This document shows, piece after piece, positions 42,758 to 51,394 of a DNA stretch of 64,000 nt. The position numbers and the translations under genes were made by a program. The notes beneath the pieces were generated by a model that ran no database searches, had not been told where the DNA came from, and saw only the letters and a program-made list of their open reading frames with translations. Every line of letters begins with the position of its first letter. Position 1 is the first letter of the stretch. The stretch covers positions 171,562 to 235,561 of IMG/VR virus record IMGVR_UViG_3300042889_001272; one strand, given 5' to 3'. This stretch comes from a virus.

Positions 42758-44533
42758 ATGATTAAATTAAAATCTCTAACAGTTAAAAACTTTCTCAGCG
42801 TAGGCAATGTAACCCAAGCACTAAAATTTGATCAACACGGTCTCACACTAGTATTGGGTAATAACTTGGACTTGGGTGGTGATGGTAGTCGCAACGGCAC
42901 TGGCAAGACTACTATTGTCAATGCACTGAGCTATGTCTTATACGGCAATGCATTAACTAACATTCGCAAAGATAACTTAATTAATAAAACTAACAGCAAA
43001 AGTATGTTAGTTACCTGCGAGTTTGACTGCGAAGGACATAGTTATCGTATTGAACGTGGACGCAAGCCAAACGTACTTCGTTTCATTGTCGACGACAAAG
43101 AAACCGACAACCTTGAAACAGAAGAACAACAGGGCGAGAACAAAGAAACACAGGCAGACATTGAACGCATACTTGGCATGGGCCATGATATGTTCAAGCA
43201 CATTGTTGCACTCAACACTTACACAGAGCCGTTCCTTAGTTTAAAGACCAATGATCAAAGAGATATCATTGAACAGTTGTTGGGTATTACTCAGCTCAGT
43301 GAAAAAGCAACATTGCTTAAAGATTTAATAAAGAACACTAAAGATGCAGTCAAAGAAGAAGAATATAGAATCAAAGCCATCGGGGACGCTAATACTAAAA
43401 TTAAAACGTCTATCGAAGATTTGGAACGTCGTAGTCGTTTATGGCAGACAAAACAAACGGACGATTTAGAAAAACTTGCTGCCAGTATCAATGAACTAAT
43501 GAACATTGACATTGCCATTGAACTAGAGAATCACAAGGCTCTTGCGTTGTGGCAGGCCAATGAAAAAGAACTTAAACGTCATAATAAAGATTTAGCTACA
43601 CATCAAAGTACTATCAAAATCTTAAAAAGTAATTTATTGAAATTGGAAAGTGCTAAAACTAAAGCCGAAGCACATCAATGCCATGCTTGCGGGCAAGACA
43701 TACATGACACTAAGCAAGAAGAAATGATGACGGAGATAGACGGTGCTGTTAACAATCTTAAAGAAGATTTAGTTGAAGAAGAAACTGCTTTGTCTAAAGT
43801 CACAGAAGATATCGCTAGCCTAGGTAAACTAGGTACAGCACCCGCAGTTCGTTATAGTAATATTGATGATGCTGTTAATCATAAGAGTACATTAGAAACA
43901 GCACAGGATCAATTTGAGCGCAGAGCATTAGATCTTGATCCTTATGTTGAACAAGCAGAGCATTTGAAGACCAGTGCTTTGGAAGAACTTAACTTTGACA
44001 GTATCAACAGACTAACAAAGTTAAATGAACATCAAGAGTTTTTGCTTAAACTGTTGACCAGTAAAGATAGTTTTATTCGTAAGCGTATTATTGAACAGAA
44101 TTTGAGTTACTTGAATCATAGATTAGCACATTATCTTGAAAAGTTAAGTTTACCGCATGAAGTAAAATTCCGCAGTGACTTAGAAGTAGATATTACACAG
44201 CTTGGACAAGAGTTTGACTTTGATAACTTGAGTCGAGGTGAACGTAATAGACTTATTTTAGGCTTGTCGTGGGCATTCCGAGATGTCTACGAAAGTCTAA
44301 ATAGGCCAATCAATTTGTTGTTCATCGACGAAATGATTGACAGTGGTATGGACGCCAATGGTGTTGATAACAGTTTGGGTATTCTTAAAAAGATGGCTAG
44401 AGAAAATCGGAAGAATATCTTCTTGATCAGCCACCGCGATGAACTGGTCGGGCGTGTAAATAACATACTACAAGTAGTAAAAGAGAATGGCTTTACAACA
44501 TTCAATACAGATATAGAAATGGTAGAAGCATAA
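42758..44533 (+). CDS. gp46: Recombination endonuclease subunit gp46 (Rad50-like ATPase)
   Basis: 591 residues (T4 gp46: 560). Walker A is GSRNGTGKTTIVNAL near residue 48. A coiled coil runs around a zinc hook CHACG near residue 308. The ABC signature LSRGERNRL lies near 491, and Walker B LLFIDEMIDSG near 520 with ISHRDE after it. It drives end processing with gp47. The next gene overlaps its stop by one base. Confidence 0.93.
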   Translation: MIKLKSLTVKNFLSVGNVTQALKFDQHGLTLVLGNNLDLGGDGSRNGTGKTTIVNALSYVLYGNALTNIRKDNLINKTNSKSMLVTCEFDCEGHSYRIERGRKPNVLRFIVDDKETDNLETEEQQGENKETQADIERILGMGHDMFKHIVALNTYTEPFLSLKTNDQRDIIEQLLGITQLSEKATLLKDLIKNTKDAVKEEEYRIKAIGDANTKIKTSIEDLERRSRLWQTKQTDDLEKLAASINELMNIDIAIELENHKALALWQANEKELKRHNKDLATHQSTIKILKSNLLKLESAKTKAEAHQCHACGQDIHDTKQEEMMTEIDGAVNNLKEDLVEEETALSKVTEDIASLGKLGTAPAVRYSNIDDAVNHKSTLETAQDQFERRALDLDPYVEQAEHLKTSALEELNFDSINRLTKLNEHQEFLLKLLTSKDSFIRKRIIEQNLSYLNHRLAHYLEKLSLPHEVKFRSDLEVDITQLGQEFDFDNLSRGERNRLILGLSWAFRDVYESLNRPINLLFIDEMIDSGMDANGVDNSLGILKKMARENRKNIFLISHRDELVGRVNNILQVVKENGFTTFNTDIEMVEA

Positions 44534-44763
44534 TGACAATAGAATCAAAAGCACTCGATGCTATTAAAAAAGCCTGCGAAAAAACAGACGACGAAATTAT
44601 TAATGCAACATCGTGGTCTGAATTAAATTTTGATAGCTTACAGACTGTAGAATTAATCATGCAAATGGAAGATCTATTTGATCTTACCATCGAAGACGAA
44701 GATGCAGAAAAATTAAAAAATTACAACGATTTAATAACTTTTATAAAAGGGAAAACAAAATGA
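44533..44763 (+). CDS. Acyl carrier protein
   Basis: 76 residues, acidic, helical. It contains the 4'-phosphopantetheine site LNFDSLQTVEL with Ser35 in the DSL motif, and the following MQMEDLFDLTIEDED matches helix II-III of bacterial ACPs. It overlaps gp46 by one base (TAATG) and is followed by an ATGA overlap, so it is firmly inside the DNA operon. It would need the host holo-ACP synthase. Possible roles: altering host lipid synthesis, feeding acyl groups to the SGNH/glycan chemistry, or binding host ACP partners. Family call is strong; purpose is unknown. Confidence 0.88.
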   Translation: MTIESKALDAIKKACEKTDDEIINATSWSELNFDSLQTVELIMQMEDLFDLTIEDEDAEKLKNYNDLITFIKGKTK

Positions 44764-44969
44764 CAGAAGAAAACACAACTCCAGTAAATACACAAGAAGA
44801 ACTTGTTAAACAATTCCAATTGTATATTGAAGAGAACGAAAAGTTCACGACTAAGAAAGTTAAAGCAGCCGCTGGCCGTGCTCGAAAGGCATTGCAAGAA
44901 GTTGCCAAACTTGTCAAGCAACGTCGCAAAGAAATCACTGAAGAGAAAGCGGCGTTGTCAGTTAAATAA
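44760..44969 (+). CDS. Histone H1/Hc1-like small basic protein
   Basis: 69 residues. The second half (FTTKKVKAAAGRARKALQEV, then KLVKQRRKEI) follows the pattern of bacterial histone H1-like proteins of the Hc1 type (K.AAGTRARKALQEL..L.KELR.EI). The first half is acidic (ENTTPVNTQEELVKQF). A DNA-binding or compaction role is inferred. It overlaps the acyl carrier gene by 4 nt. Confidence 0.65.
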   Translation: MTEENTTPVNTQEELVKQFQLYIEENEKFTTKKVKAAAGRARKALQEVAKLVKQRRKEITEEKAALSVK

Positions 44970-44974
44970 AACTG

Positions 44975-45403
44975 ATGACATGGCTTTACCAAGGTGATTT
45001 AATAGAAGAACTTCCTGAGGACTGTGTTGGTTTTGTTTATCTCATTACCAACTCAGTCACAGGCCGCAAATACATAGGCAAAAAATTGGCAAAGTTTGCA
45101 AAGACAAGTTACAAAGTTGTCAAGCAAAAAAATGGCATTAAAAAGAAAAAGAAAATTCGTTCAAAAGTCGATTCTGACTGGAGAGATTACTACGGGAGTA
45201 GTGATGAATTATCTAAAGACGTTACCACACTAGGCAAAGAAAATTTCACTCGTGAAGTTTTACACTACTGCACATCCAAGGCTCATACTTCATACTTAGA
45301 AGCAAAAGAACAATTCGATAGAAAAGTTTTAGAAACAACAGATTACTACAATGGCCAAATATCCGTTCGCGTCCACGGATCACATATCATAAACAGAATT
45401 TAA
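44975..45403 (+). CDS. GIY-YIG-type endonuclease-like protein
   Basis: 142 residues. The GIY-YIG layout is visible: GFVYLITNSVTGRKYIGKK at residues 18-36 (the G.VY...N..tgk.YIGk form), then a basic helix (KKKKKIRSK), WRDYYGSS, and a conserved Glu in SYLEAKEQ. The form is like T4-type Seg or mobile nuclease-related proteins found in many T4-like genomes. It is last in the plus-strand operon, before the gene-free stretch. Whether it is an active homing nuclease is not known. Confidence 0.72.
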   Translation: MTWLYQGDLIEELPEDCVGFVYLITNSVTGRKYIGKKLAKFAKTSYKVVKQKNGIKKKKKIRSKVDSDWRDYYGSSDELSKDVTTLGKENFTREVLHYCTSKAHTSYLEAKEQFDRKVLETTDYYNGQISVRVHGSHIINRI

Positions 45404-45926
45404 ATCGGCACCGGCCACAAAGACACTACTGATAATGCCCGTACCGGCAAGTTAAACAAGGTACCCAATAACTGGACTCCGTGTCGCAGGGAAGGAACTT
45501 CTGAGCAGTAGCAGAGACATGATTGCCACTATCCTTAACAGGACGCAACACAAGGTATGAAACGTGTTGGCAAATGTATAGTACGACCAAAAAGAGTAGG
45601 CACTGCTGAGTCATTGCAACCTACATGAATTAAGATGTTTATCTATTGGCTACTTAATTCTGCGTTATAAGAAGAGCTACATAAAAAGGTACAGCGTAAC
45701 CGCCTTTACTAGTAATAGTTGTAGTAATAGATTACGATAATGGGCCTCCGACAGGATTTTCCAATTTTTACTTTTCGTCCTTAACAGGGCGAAGTACGAC
45801 TGCAAAACCTTGACAAGTATTATCTAAGAAGAACAATTGATAACAATGAATTATGTTAATAAAAAGAATTCTAAGATTTGTGTTTTACTGTAAGTAAAAG
45901 GTAAATCTTGTTGTTCTACGAACAAC
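45404..45926. other. Gene-free stretch of about 520 bp with hairpins and apparent minus-strand coding relics
   Basis: No convincing complete gene. On the minus strand the peptide VLRPVKD is encoded twice, at 45531-45551 and 45777-45797, and all five base differences are synonymous. The second copy ends GFAVVLRPVKDEK then stop. On the plus strand, TCCTTAACAGG occurs twice as part of the same blocks. The right end has two adjacent hairpins (45873-45926). It lies where the plus-strand DNA operon and the minus-strand 45927 gene converge. No tRNA T-loop or tmRNA end was seen. Confidence 0.5.
45873..45926. terminator. Two adjacent hairpins at a convergent gene junction
   Basis: First hairpin: AAGATTT (45873-45879) pairs with AAATCTT (45903-45909), with an inner TTTTACT-GTA-AGTAAAA stem. 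Second: GTTGTTC-TAC-GAACAAC (45910-45926), a perfect 7-bp stem ending at the stop codon of the minus-strand gene. Only short T-runs follow, so termination efficiency is uncertain. Confidence 0.5.
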
Positions 45927-46154
45927 TTAAATCATTTCTTGTGTTAATGTATCTTTTGGTTTAATGCCTCGATCTAGGCTTATCTTATCTTTGAGTATTT
46001 TAAGGAATATCTTCTTCTCTTCAAATGTAATATTCCATAGGTCATTATAACTCTGTCCTGAGTATATAGCCAATGTTGCAATATCTTCTATTATGGCTTT
46101 TGATTCCTTGTCTAAAGAGTTTAAGAACTTTAGAATGTCTGGCCCAGACTTCAA
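45927..46154 (-). CDS. Small helical protein after the gp26-like gene
   Basis: 75 residues, helical (PDILKFLNSLDKESKAII, EDIATLAIYSGQSYNDLW, EEKKIFLKILKDKISLDRG). It follows the gp26-like gene by 11 nt on the same strand. In T4 the small hub assembly factor gp51 (249 aa) lies near 26; the position is suggestive, the size is not. The N-terminus could instead be a tail chaperone-like helix bundle. Not assigned. Confidence 0.55.
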   Translation of the reverse strand: MKSGPDILKFLNSLDKESKAIIEDIATLAIYSGQSYNDLWNITFEEKKIFLKILKDKISLDRGIKPKDTLTQEMI

Positions 46155-46165
46155 GGATAAAAGCC

Positions 46166-47005
46166 TTATGCGAAAAAAGTCGTTGGATTAAGGTCTAAAC
46201 TAGATTTAAATTCGGTGTTGCAATTTTTACAACTCACACTAAATTCTTTATCCACACCCATTGTACTGGTCATCATTATAGATAATTCAATTTTTGAAAA
46301 ATCATTTTTGCTGAGATCGTTGATCCAGTCTTTGATGTTTGCATTATCAGTTACAGCTACTCCGTCTGGTAATAACACAGTGTCTATACAGCTACTGACA
46401 ATTTCTATGTTTTTTTCAGTTAAAATTTGATAACTTCGTTGCATTAAATTTACTTTAGTTGCTTCGTCTGCATTATTTTGTTCTGCAAGTTGTATATTTC
46501 TAATCTGTTCAAACTGTACCCAATTTAAGTTCAATAAATTTTGCACAGTAACTGGTTTGATAAAAATTTTAATTCCATTATCTAATTCAACAGGCTCTAA
46601 TTTTTCAACAGTTTTTATACTGCTGATAATTTGATTTAAGTTTATACTCACTTCGTTGGCAGTTTCGCAGGCAGTGCATTTACAATTAACATCTAAATTA
46701 TCACCATACGTACAACGCTTGATACCAACTAAAACAGCATCTAAGTCAATGGCCGGCATGGACATGGGATCAGTGATTGAAGGAACACAGCTATTAATCA
46801 TTTGAGTTATTGCGCTGCCGTTTAGTAAAGCATCTGCGTTTTTAAGCATTAGCTCATCTTTGGCGGTCAGTGGATAAATTGGGATCTCACCCATTTCGTT
46901 AAACTCTGTGGGTTTTTCTTTATAAAAGTTTCCTTGGCTGGGCAACTTAATCCATATTCCAGGCTTTCTAAAATATTGTTTTAACGGGTTGACTTGGTTT
47001 TCCAT
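46166..47005 (-). CDS. gp26: T4 baseplate hub-assembly protein (gp26-type family)
   Basis: 279 residues. The N-terminus LKQYFRKPGIWIKLPSQGNF, then GEIPIYPLTAKDELMLKNAD, with the conserved MPAIDLDAVLVGIKRCTYG, matches the T4-like baseplate family that includes gp26. There are two zinc-ribbon-like Cys pairs: CKCTAC near residue 110 and CKNC near the C-terminus. It is an assembly factor or minor hub component acting before the hub joins the wedges. A GGAG ribosome site and a TATAAATA element lie upstream, divergent from the tape-measure gene. Confidence 0.75.
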   Translation of the reverse strand: MENQVNPLKQYFRKPGIWIKLPSQGNFYKEKPTEFNEMGEIPIYPLTAKDELMLKNADALLNGSAITQMINSCVPSITDPMSMPAIDLDAVLVGIKRCTYGDNLDVNCKCTACETANEVSINLNQIISSIKTVEKLEPVELDNGIKIFIKPVTVQNLLNLNWVQFEQIRNIQLAEQNNADEATKVNLMQRSYQILTEKNIEIVSSCIDTVLLPDGVAVTDNANIKDWINDLSKNDFSKIELSIMMTSTMGVDKEFSVSCKNCNTEFKSSLDLNPTTFFA

Positions 47006-47044
47006 TTTTTCTCCAACTAAATAGTATATAAAGTAATTACTCTT

Positions 47045-47052
47045 TATTTATA
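47045..47052 (-). promoter_or_regulatory. T4-late-type promoter before the gp26-like operon
   Basis: Minus strand TATAAATA, exact late core, about 40 nt before the ATG at 47005. The 57-bp region also has to serve the plus-strand tape-measure gene; a plus-strand TATATAAAG lies at about 47024. Confidence 0.6.
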
Positions 47053-47062
47053 TACATATTTA

Positions 47063-49300
47063 ATGGCAGATCCAATTAAAGTCTACGGAACAATAAATCA
47101 AGCGACCTCTGGCTTCGAGTTCTCTCTTGACGGCATGGCTAGTTACAGCCAAATGAAGAAGTTGTTGGCAGTAACTGAATCTATGGCTAAAAAAATGGGA
47201 GCAGATGCCACTGGCCCTAGTAAAGAAGAAAAAGAAGAAGTAGATTTACTTAAAGATAAAAACAAACAGACTAAGCAGTCTATTGATCTTGAAGAAGAAC
47301 AACAAAAAAGATCCAATGAACTTGATAAAAAGTTTAGAGATTTAAGCAGGACTTCATCCTTTCTTCAAGGTAATTTAAGTGCCGCTGGCACAGGATACAC
47401 AACAGGTTTAACATTATTAACCACTGGAGTAGGAACATTACTGGGTGCTTTGTCTGGATATGCTGACCAACTGCAACTGGGTTTACAACGAGGTATCAGT
47501 GGCGGAGTAATGGATTTTGCTATTGCTGCCAAAACAGGCGGTGTTAGTCTAGGATCATTTTCCAAAGCATTGGAAGAAAGTGGCGGCGCATTTGCCAGTC
47601 TGGGCGATGGAGCAACCAACGGTGCTAAGAACTTTGGATCATTAATTGGTAGTGTTAGAACAGCTACAGCAAGCGTAGGCAATCTAGGATTAAGCAACGA
47701 TCAATTGGCATTGCTTACAGCACAACAGGTCAAGGTAGCTGTTTCACAGGGTTTTAAAGGCACTGCTGCTCAAAATGTTGTAATTAATAACACTCGTGCA
47801 TTGGCTAAAGAATTAGATATACTGGCAAATCAAACTGGTAAGAGTGTGTTAGAAATGACTCAGGCCGCGGTAAAATTAGCACAAGATCCGTTAGTAAGTA
47901 GCTTTGTTAGAGATATTAAAACGGGCGGAGCAGATGCCGCCAAAGCATTAAATTCATATGCCGCCAACTTTACTGCATTGTTTGGCAAAGAAGGAGATAA
48001 ACTAGCACGTGATACTATTGGTCCTGCACTGTCCGGACTGCCTATGATTATCAATGACACGGGTAAAAACCTAGCATTGGCCAGTCAAAGCACATACAAT
48101 GAAATAGATAGACTAGCCCAAAAAGCTCGCAGTGGCGAAGCAATGACCGATGAAGATAGACAGCGTTTATCCGAAACAATTAAAAAAGAAGTTGCACAGC
48201 GTGGCCAAGAACTTCGATACATGTCTGAACTAGGTGGGCCAATGGGCGAAAGTGCTAAACAGTTTCTGTCATTGGCACAGGAAGTTGAAAACTATAATAG
48301 TGCCGCAGGTGAGCAACGTAGAAAAGAAGACAAAGCCGCACAAGAGTTTAATACGGCAATGAATCAGTTTAAAGCAAATTTACAAGCTCTTGCAATACCA
48401 TTCTTGAATTTAATCAACGGTATTGATTGGACAGTTTTCATTAATACTCTCAGTGCATTTGCTTCAGGGTTAGGTACTGTATTACATTTACTTGATCCAA
48501 TTGGTAAATTTTTAGGTATGGGTCCAGGCGGATTAATAGGTGCAATACTAGGCTTAGTGGCAGTTATAGCTATAGGAAAAACTGGATATGGCTTATTGAA
48601 TAAATCAGTGACATCTATGGCAGCTACTTTTACAGAATCGGCTGCAAAAATTAAATTAGCTGCCGACAGACTTTTAGGCATTGGTGCATCTGGAAAACTA
48701 GGAAAGAAAGCACAGTCTGCTAGCCTAGCTACTGCAATTACATTAGACTCGGTAAGTAGTCCGTCTACAAGCAAAATTGGCAAAGGTATAGCCAAAGCAG
48801 GATTAGCTGGCGGCCTTGGTGGTATGATGGGCGGGGGCCTAGGCCAAATGGGCGGTGAATATGCTACAGAGAAACTGGGTCAAGAAAAAAACTCAGGCGG
48901 CGCAATTGGTGGAACAACAGGTGCATTAGCCGGTGGCATTGCAGGCGCAGCAATCGCCGGAGGATTAACAGTTGGCACAGCTGGGCTTGGCGCATTTGTT
49001 GCACCTGCAATTGTCACAGGCATGTCAGCACTGGGGGGTTTTCTGGGTAATGTTGTCGGTAATACAATAGGAGATTGGATGAGTGATGATTCGTCTAGTC
49101 TAGCAGAAACAGACATGGCAGCAGTTGATCAAAGTAACCAATATCAGCAGGCCAGCTTGAAACAAGGTCAACAATTAAACGCCAAAATTGATGCGCTAAA
49201 TGAAAATATGGGATATGGTAATAGTATAAGTGCCAGGGGTGTAGCAGTTGCAGAAACAGGTAATAGACAATTAGCCAACTTACAATACGGTAATGCTTAA
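47063..49300 (+). CDS. Tail tape-measure-like protein
   Basis: 745 residues. It combines an N-terminal charged coiled coil (KEEVDLLKDKNKQTKQSIDL and the EQQKRSNELDKKFRDLS clause), long Gly/Ala/Ser-rich helices and several hydrophobic segments (GPGGLIGAILGLVAVIAIG near residue 490; GGTTGALAGGIAGAAIAGGL and GTAGLGAFVAPAIVTGMSAL near 620-660). This is the usual profile of tape-measure proteins, which set tail length and may help DNA cross the inner membrane. It replaces T4 gp29 by position between hub and portal genes. The Gly-rich C-terminal part also resembles glycine-zipper membrane segments. Confidence 0.7.
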   Translation: MADPIKVYGTINQATSGFEFSLDGMASYSQMKKLLAVTESMAKKMGADATGPSKEEKEEVDLLKDKNKQTKQSIDLEEEQQKRSNELDKKFRDLSRTSSFLQGNLSAAGTGYTTGLTLLTTGVGTLLGALSGYADQLQLGLQRGISGGVMDFAIAAKTGGVSLGSFSKALEESGGAFASLGDGATNGAKNFGSLIGSVRTATASVGNLGLSNDQLALLTAQQVKVAVSQGFKGTAAQNVVINNTRALAKELDILANQTGKSVLEMTQAAVKLAQDPLVSSFVRDIKTGGADAAKALNSYAANFTALFGKEGDKLARDTIGPALSGLPMIINDTGKNLALASQSTYNEIDRLAQKARSGEAMTDEDRQRLSETIKKEVAQRGQELRYMSELGGPMGESAKQFLSLAQEVENYNSAAGEQRRKEDKAAQEFNTAMNQFKANLQALAIPFLNLINGIDWTVFINTLSAFASGLGTVLHLLDPIGKFLGMGPGGLIGAILGLVAVIAIGKTGYGLLNKSVTSMAATFTESAAKIKLAADRLLGIGASGKLGKKAQSASLATAITLDSVSSPSTSKIGKGIAKAGLAGGLGGMMGGGLGQMGGEYATEKLGQEKNSGGAIGGTTGALAGGIAGAAIAGGLTVGTAGLGAFVAPAIVTGMSALGGFLGNVVGNTIGDWMSDDSSSLAETDMAAVDQSNQYQQASLKQGQQLNAKIDALNENMGYGNSISARGVAVAETGNRQLANLQYGNA

Positions 49301-49306
49301 TAAATA
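49298..49306 (+). promoter_or_regulatory. Late-type promoter element before portal gene
   Basis: TAATAAATA overlapping the stop of the tape-measure gene and 23 nt before the portal ATG. One of several TAAATA-core elements in front of late genes. Confidence 0.4.
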
Positions 49307-49329
49307 CTACAACAGGATTAATAAACAAT

Positions 49330-51060
49330 ATGTCATGGCGTAAGCATTTTCAGATACCACAAACAGCCAATGAAGTAGCCAAATCAAAAGTAGCTACAGG
49401 TAACCATCACGGCAGTAGTAGTAAGTTCAGCAGTTGGCTAAAAGACGTATACGCAGGAACACCAAACCGTGTTGAGCGTTATATGCAATACGAAGTCATG
49501 GATCAAGACAGCGAAGTCAATGCCGCACTTGATACAGTTGCAGAATTCTGCACACAATTTGACTACGAAAGCAATTTGCCTTTCAGTGTTGAACACTTTA
49601 ATGAACCAACAGAAGCAGAAGTAAATGTATTAACACGTAGTTTACGTCAATGGTGTATGATCAACGACTGGAACAAACGTGTATGGCGTATGATGCGTAG
49701 TACAATTAAGTACGGCGATGGCTTCTTTATTCGTGATCCAGAAACATACGAATTGTTGTATGTAGATGGTGCAGACGTTAGTAAAATTATTATCAATCAA
49801 AGCAAAGGCCGCGAAGTAGAGCAATATATTATTAAGAATATTAGTATTAACATTGCTGACAAAGTAGCAACCAATCCTTTGATTGCGGATCAAAACTATG
49901 GTCCAACACAGTTTAATAAAAGTGCTTTTACACAATTTGCCAGTGCTAACACAGGCAGCAACAGCAATACAAATAATGCAGAAACAGCAGTAGATGCAAG
50001 CCATGTACTGCATCTAAGTCTAAGTGAAGGCATGGACACTAACTATCCATTCGGTACAAGTATATTAGAATCAGTGTATAAAGTATTCCAACAAAAATCA
50101 TTGTTAGAAGACAGTATCATTATCTATCGTGTACAACGTGCTCCAGAACGTAGAGTATTTTACATTGACGTGGGTAACATGCCAGCTAACATGGCTATGA
50201 GCTTTGTTGAGCGTGTTAAAAATGAAATTCACCAACGTCGCATGCCAAGTCGTACAGGCGGCGGCACTAGCATTATGGATGCCAGTTACAATCCATTGAG
50301 TATGTTAGAAGACTACTTCTTTGCACAAACAGCAGAAGGTCGTGGCAGTAAAGTTGAAGTATTACCAGGCGGTGATAACTTGGGTCAAATTGATGACTTG
50401 AAATACTTTACCAACAAGCTAATGCGAGCAATGCGTATTCCCAGCAGTTATATGCCCACAGGACCAGATGATGGCACAGCAACATATAACGATGGCAGGG
50501 TAGGAACCGCGTTCATTCAAGAATATCGCTTTAACAAGTATTGTCAAAGACTACAGAATCTAATAGTAAATCCTTTAGATAAAGAATTTAAAATGTTCTT
50601 AAAACACAAAGGCATTGAATTAGATTCTAGTACATTTAAATTAAGTTTCTTGCCACCACAGAGCTTCAGTGAATATCGTGAAATCGAAGTTAACAATGCC
50701 AGAGCCGCAGTATTCGGACAGCTTGCAGAAGTACAATACATTAGCAGACGTTTTGCATTAAAGAAATATCTAGGATTGACTGACGAAGAGATTGTAGAAA
50801 ACGAAGCAAAATGGCTAGAAGAAAATCCAGAAGCCGGAGAAGGATTAACACCTCCGGGTAACGCGGCTATGGCCGCAGGCGACTTAACTGGACTAGGAGT
50901 AACTCGTCCAACTGAAGATGATTTTGGACAAATAGATCAATTAGGACAACAAGACCAGGCTGAGCCAGGAGCAGAAGCCGCAGGTCAAGTCAGTCCCTTA
51001 GGCGGAGCACCGGCCCCAACACCAGGTGGAGCACCTCCAGCACCAGGAGCAACTCGATGA
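49330..51060 (+). CDS. gp20: Portal vertex protein gp20
   Basis: 576 residues (T4 gp20: 524). Clear T4 portal landmarks: VERYMQYEVMDQDSEVNAAL, DTVAEFCTQF, KYGDGFFIRDP, FGTSILESVYKVF, IIYRVQRAPERRVFYIDVG, EDYFFAQTAEGRGSKVE, LPGGDNLGQIDDLKYF. It forms the dodecameric DNA gate at one head vertex. The last 70 residues are a Gly/Pro/Ala-rich tail not found in T4. The stop overlaps the next gene by 4 nt. Confidence 0.95.
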   Translation: MSWRKHFQIPQTANEVAKSKVATGNHHGSSSKFSSWLKDVYAGTPNRVERYMQYEVMDQDSEVNAALDTVAEFCTQFDYESNLPFSVEHFNEPTEAEVNVLTRSLRQWCMINDWNKRVWRMMRSTIKYGDGFFIRDPETYELLYVDGADVSKIIINQSKGREVEQYIIKNISINIADKVATNPLIADQNYGPTQFNKSAFTQFASANTGSNSNTNNAETAVDASHVLHLSLSEGMDTNYPFGTSILESVYKVFQQKSLLEDSIIIYRVQRAPERRVFYIDVGNMPANMAMSFVERVKNEIHQRRMPSRTGGGTSIMDASYNPLSMLEDYFFAQTAEGRGSKVEVLPGGDNLGQIDDLKYFTNKLMRAMRIPSSYMPTGPDDGTATYNDGRVGTAFIQEYRFNKYCQRLQNLIVNPLDKEFKMFLKHKGIELDSSTFKLSFLPPQSFSEYREIEVNNARAAVFGQLAEVQYISRRFALKKYLGLTDEEIVENEAKWLEENPEAGEGLTPPGNAAMAAGDLTGLGVTRPTEDDFGQIDQLGQQDQAEPGAEAAGQVSPLGGAPAPTPGGAPPAPGATR

Positions 51061-51269
51061 AATTATTTGAAGTAAAACACGAAGATGGTATTGTTGATCC
51101 ATCTAAAAACGAACTCGAAACTAGTAAAAAAACAGATACTAGACGTCCTAGACTAACACTAGAACACTTGGGAAAACTACGAAAAATGCGTGAAATTCGT
51201 AAACTTGAAATGGAATCCAGAAAGGATCTTTTTAAGAAGATTTACGCAAGACCTCCAGCAATGGAATAA
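51057..51269 (+). CDS. Small basic protein in the gp67 position
   Basis: 70 residues, very basic (RRPRLTLEHLGKLRKMREIR, then KLEMESRKDLFKKIYARPP). It overlaps the portal stop by 4 nt. In T4-like genomes a small prohead core gene (gp67) follows gene 20, so that role is proposed from order; T4 gp67 is acidic, so the match is not by composition. Confidence 0.55.
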   Translation: MKLFEVKHEDGIVDPSKNELETSKKTDTRRPRLTLEHLGKLRKMREIRKLEMESRKDLFKKIYARPPAME

Positions 51270-51394
51270 ATTTACTATACTTACTCTGTGTTTCTTTTAG
51301 AAAACTGGGTTTTTAACTCTATTTTAGCACTATTCTTGTAATCTTTCTGTAAATATAATACAGACGAATTACTTTGGCCAAAAGGAGAAACACA

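Noticed and set aside
45426-45614. 62-codon minus-strand frame in the gene-free stretch as an intact gene
   Set aside because: No ribosome site or complete domain. Only the VLRPVKD segment shows a coding sign, so it is reported as a relic and not as a gene.
45810-45838. TTGACA as a promoter in the gene-free stretch
   Set aside because: No -10 box stands 16-18 nt downstream, and no plus-strand gene follows.
45404-45926. Group I intron, tmRNA or tRNA in the gene-free stretch
   Set aside because: No recognisable intron core (P-Q-R-S), no GGTTCRA T-loop, and no CCA-type end were found by eye. A covariance-model search would be decisive.
48364-49116. Minus-strand frames opposite the tape-measure gene
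   Set aside because: Antisense of Gly/Ala-rich hydrophobic helices; no independent evidence of coding.
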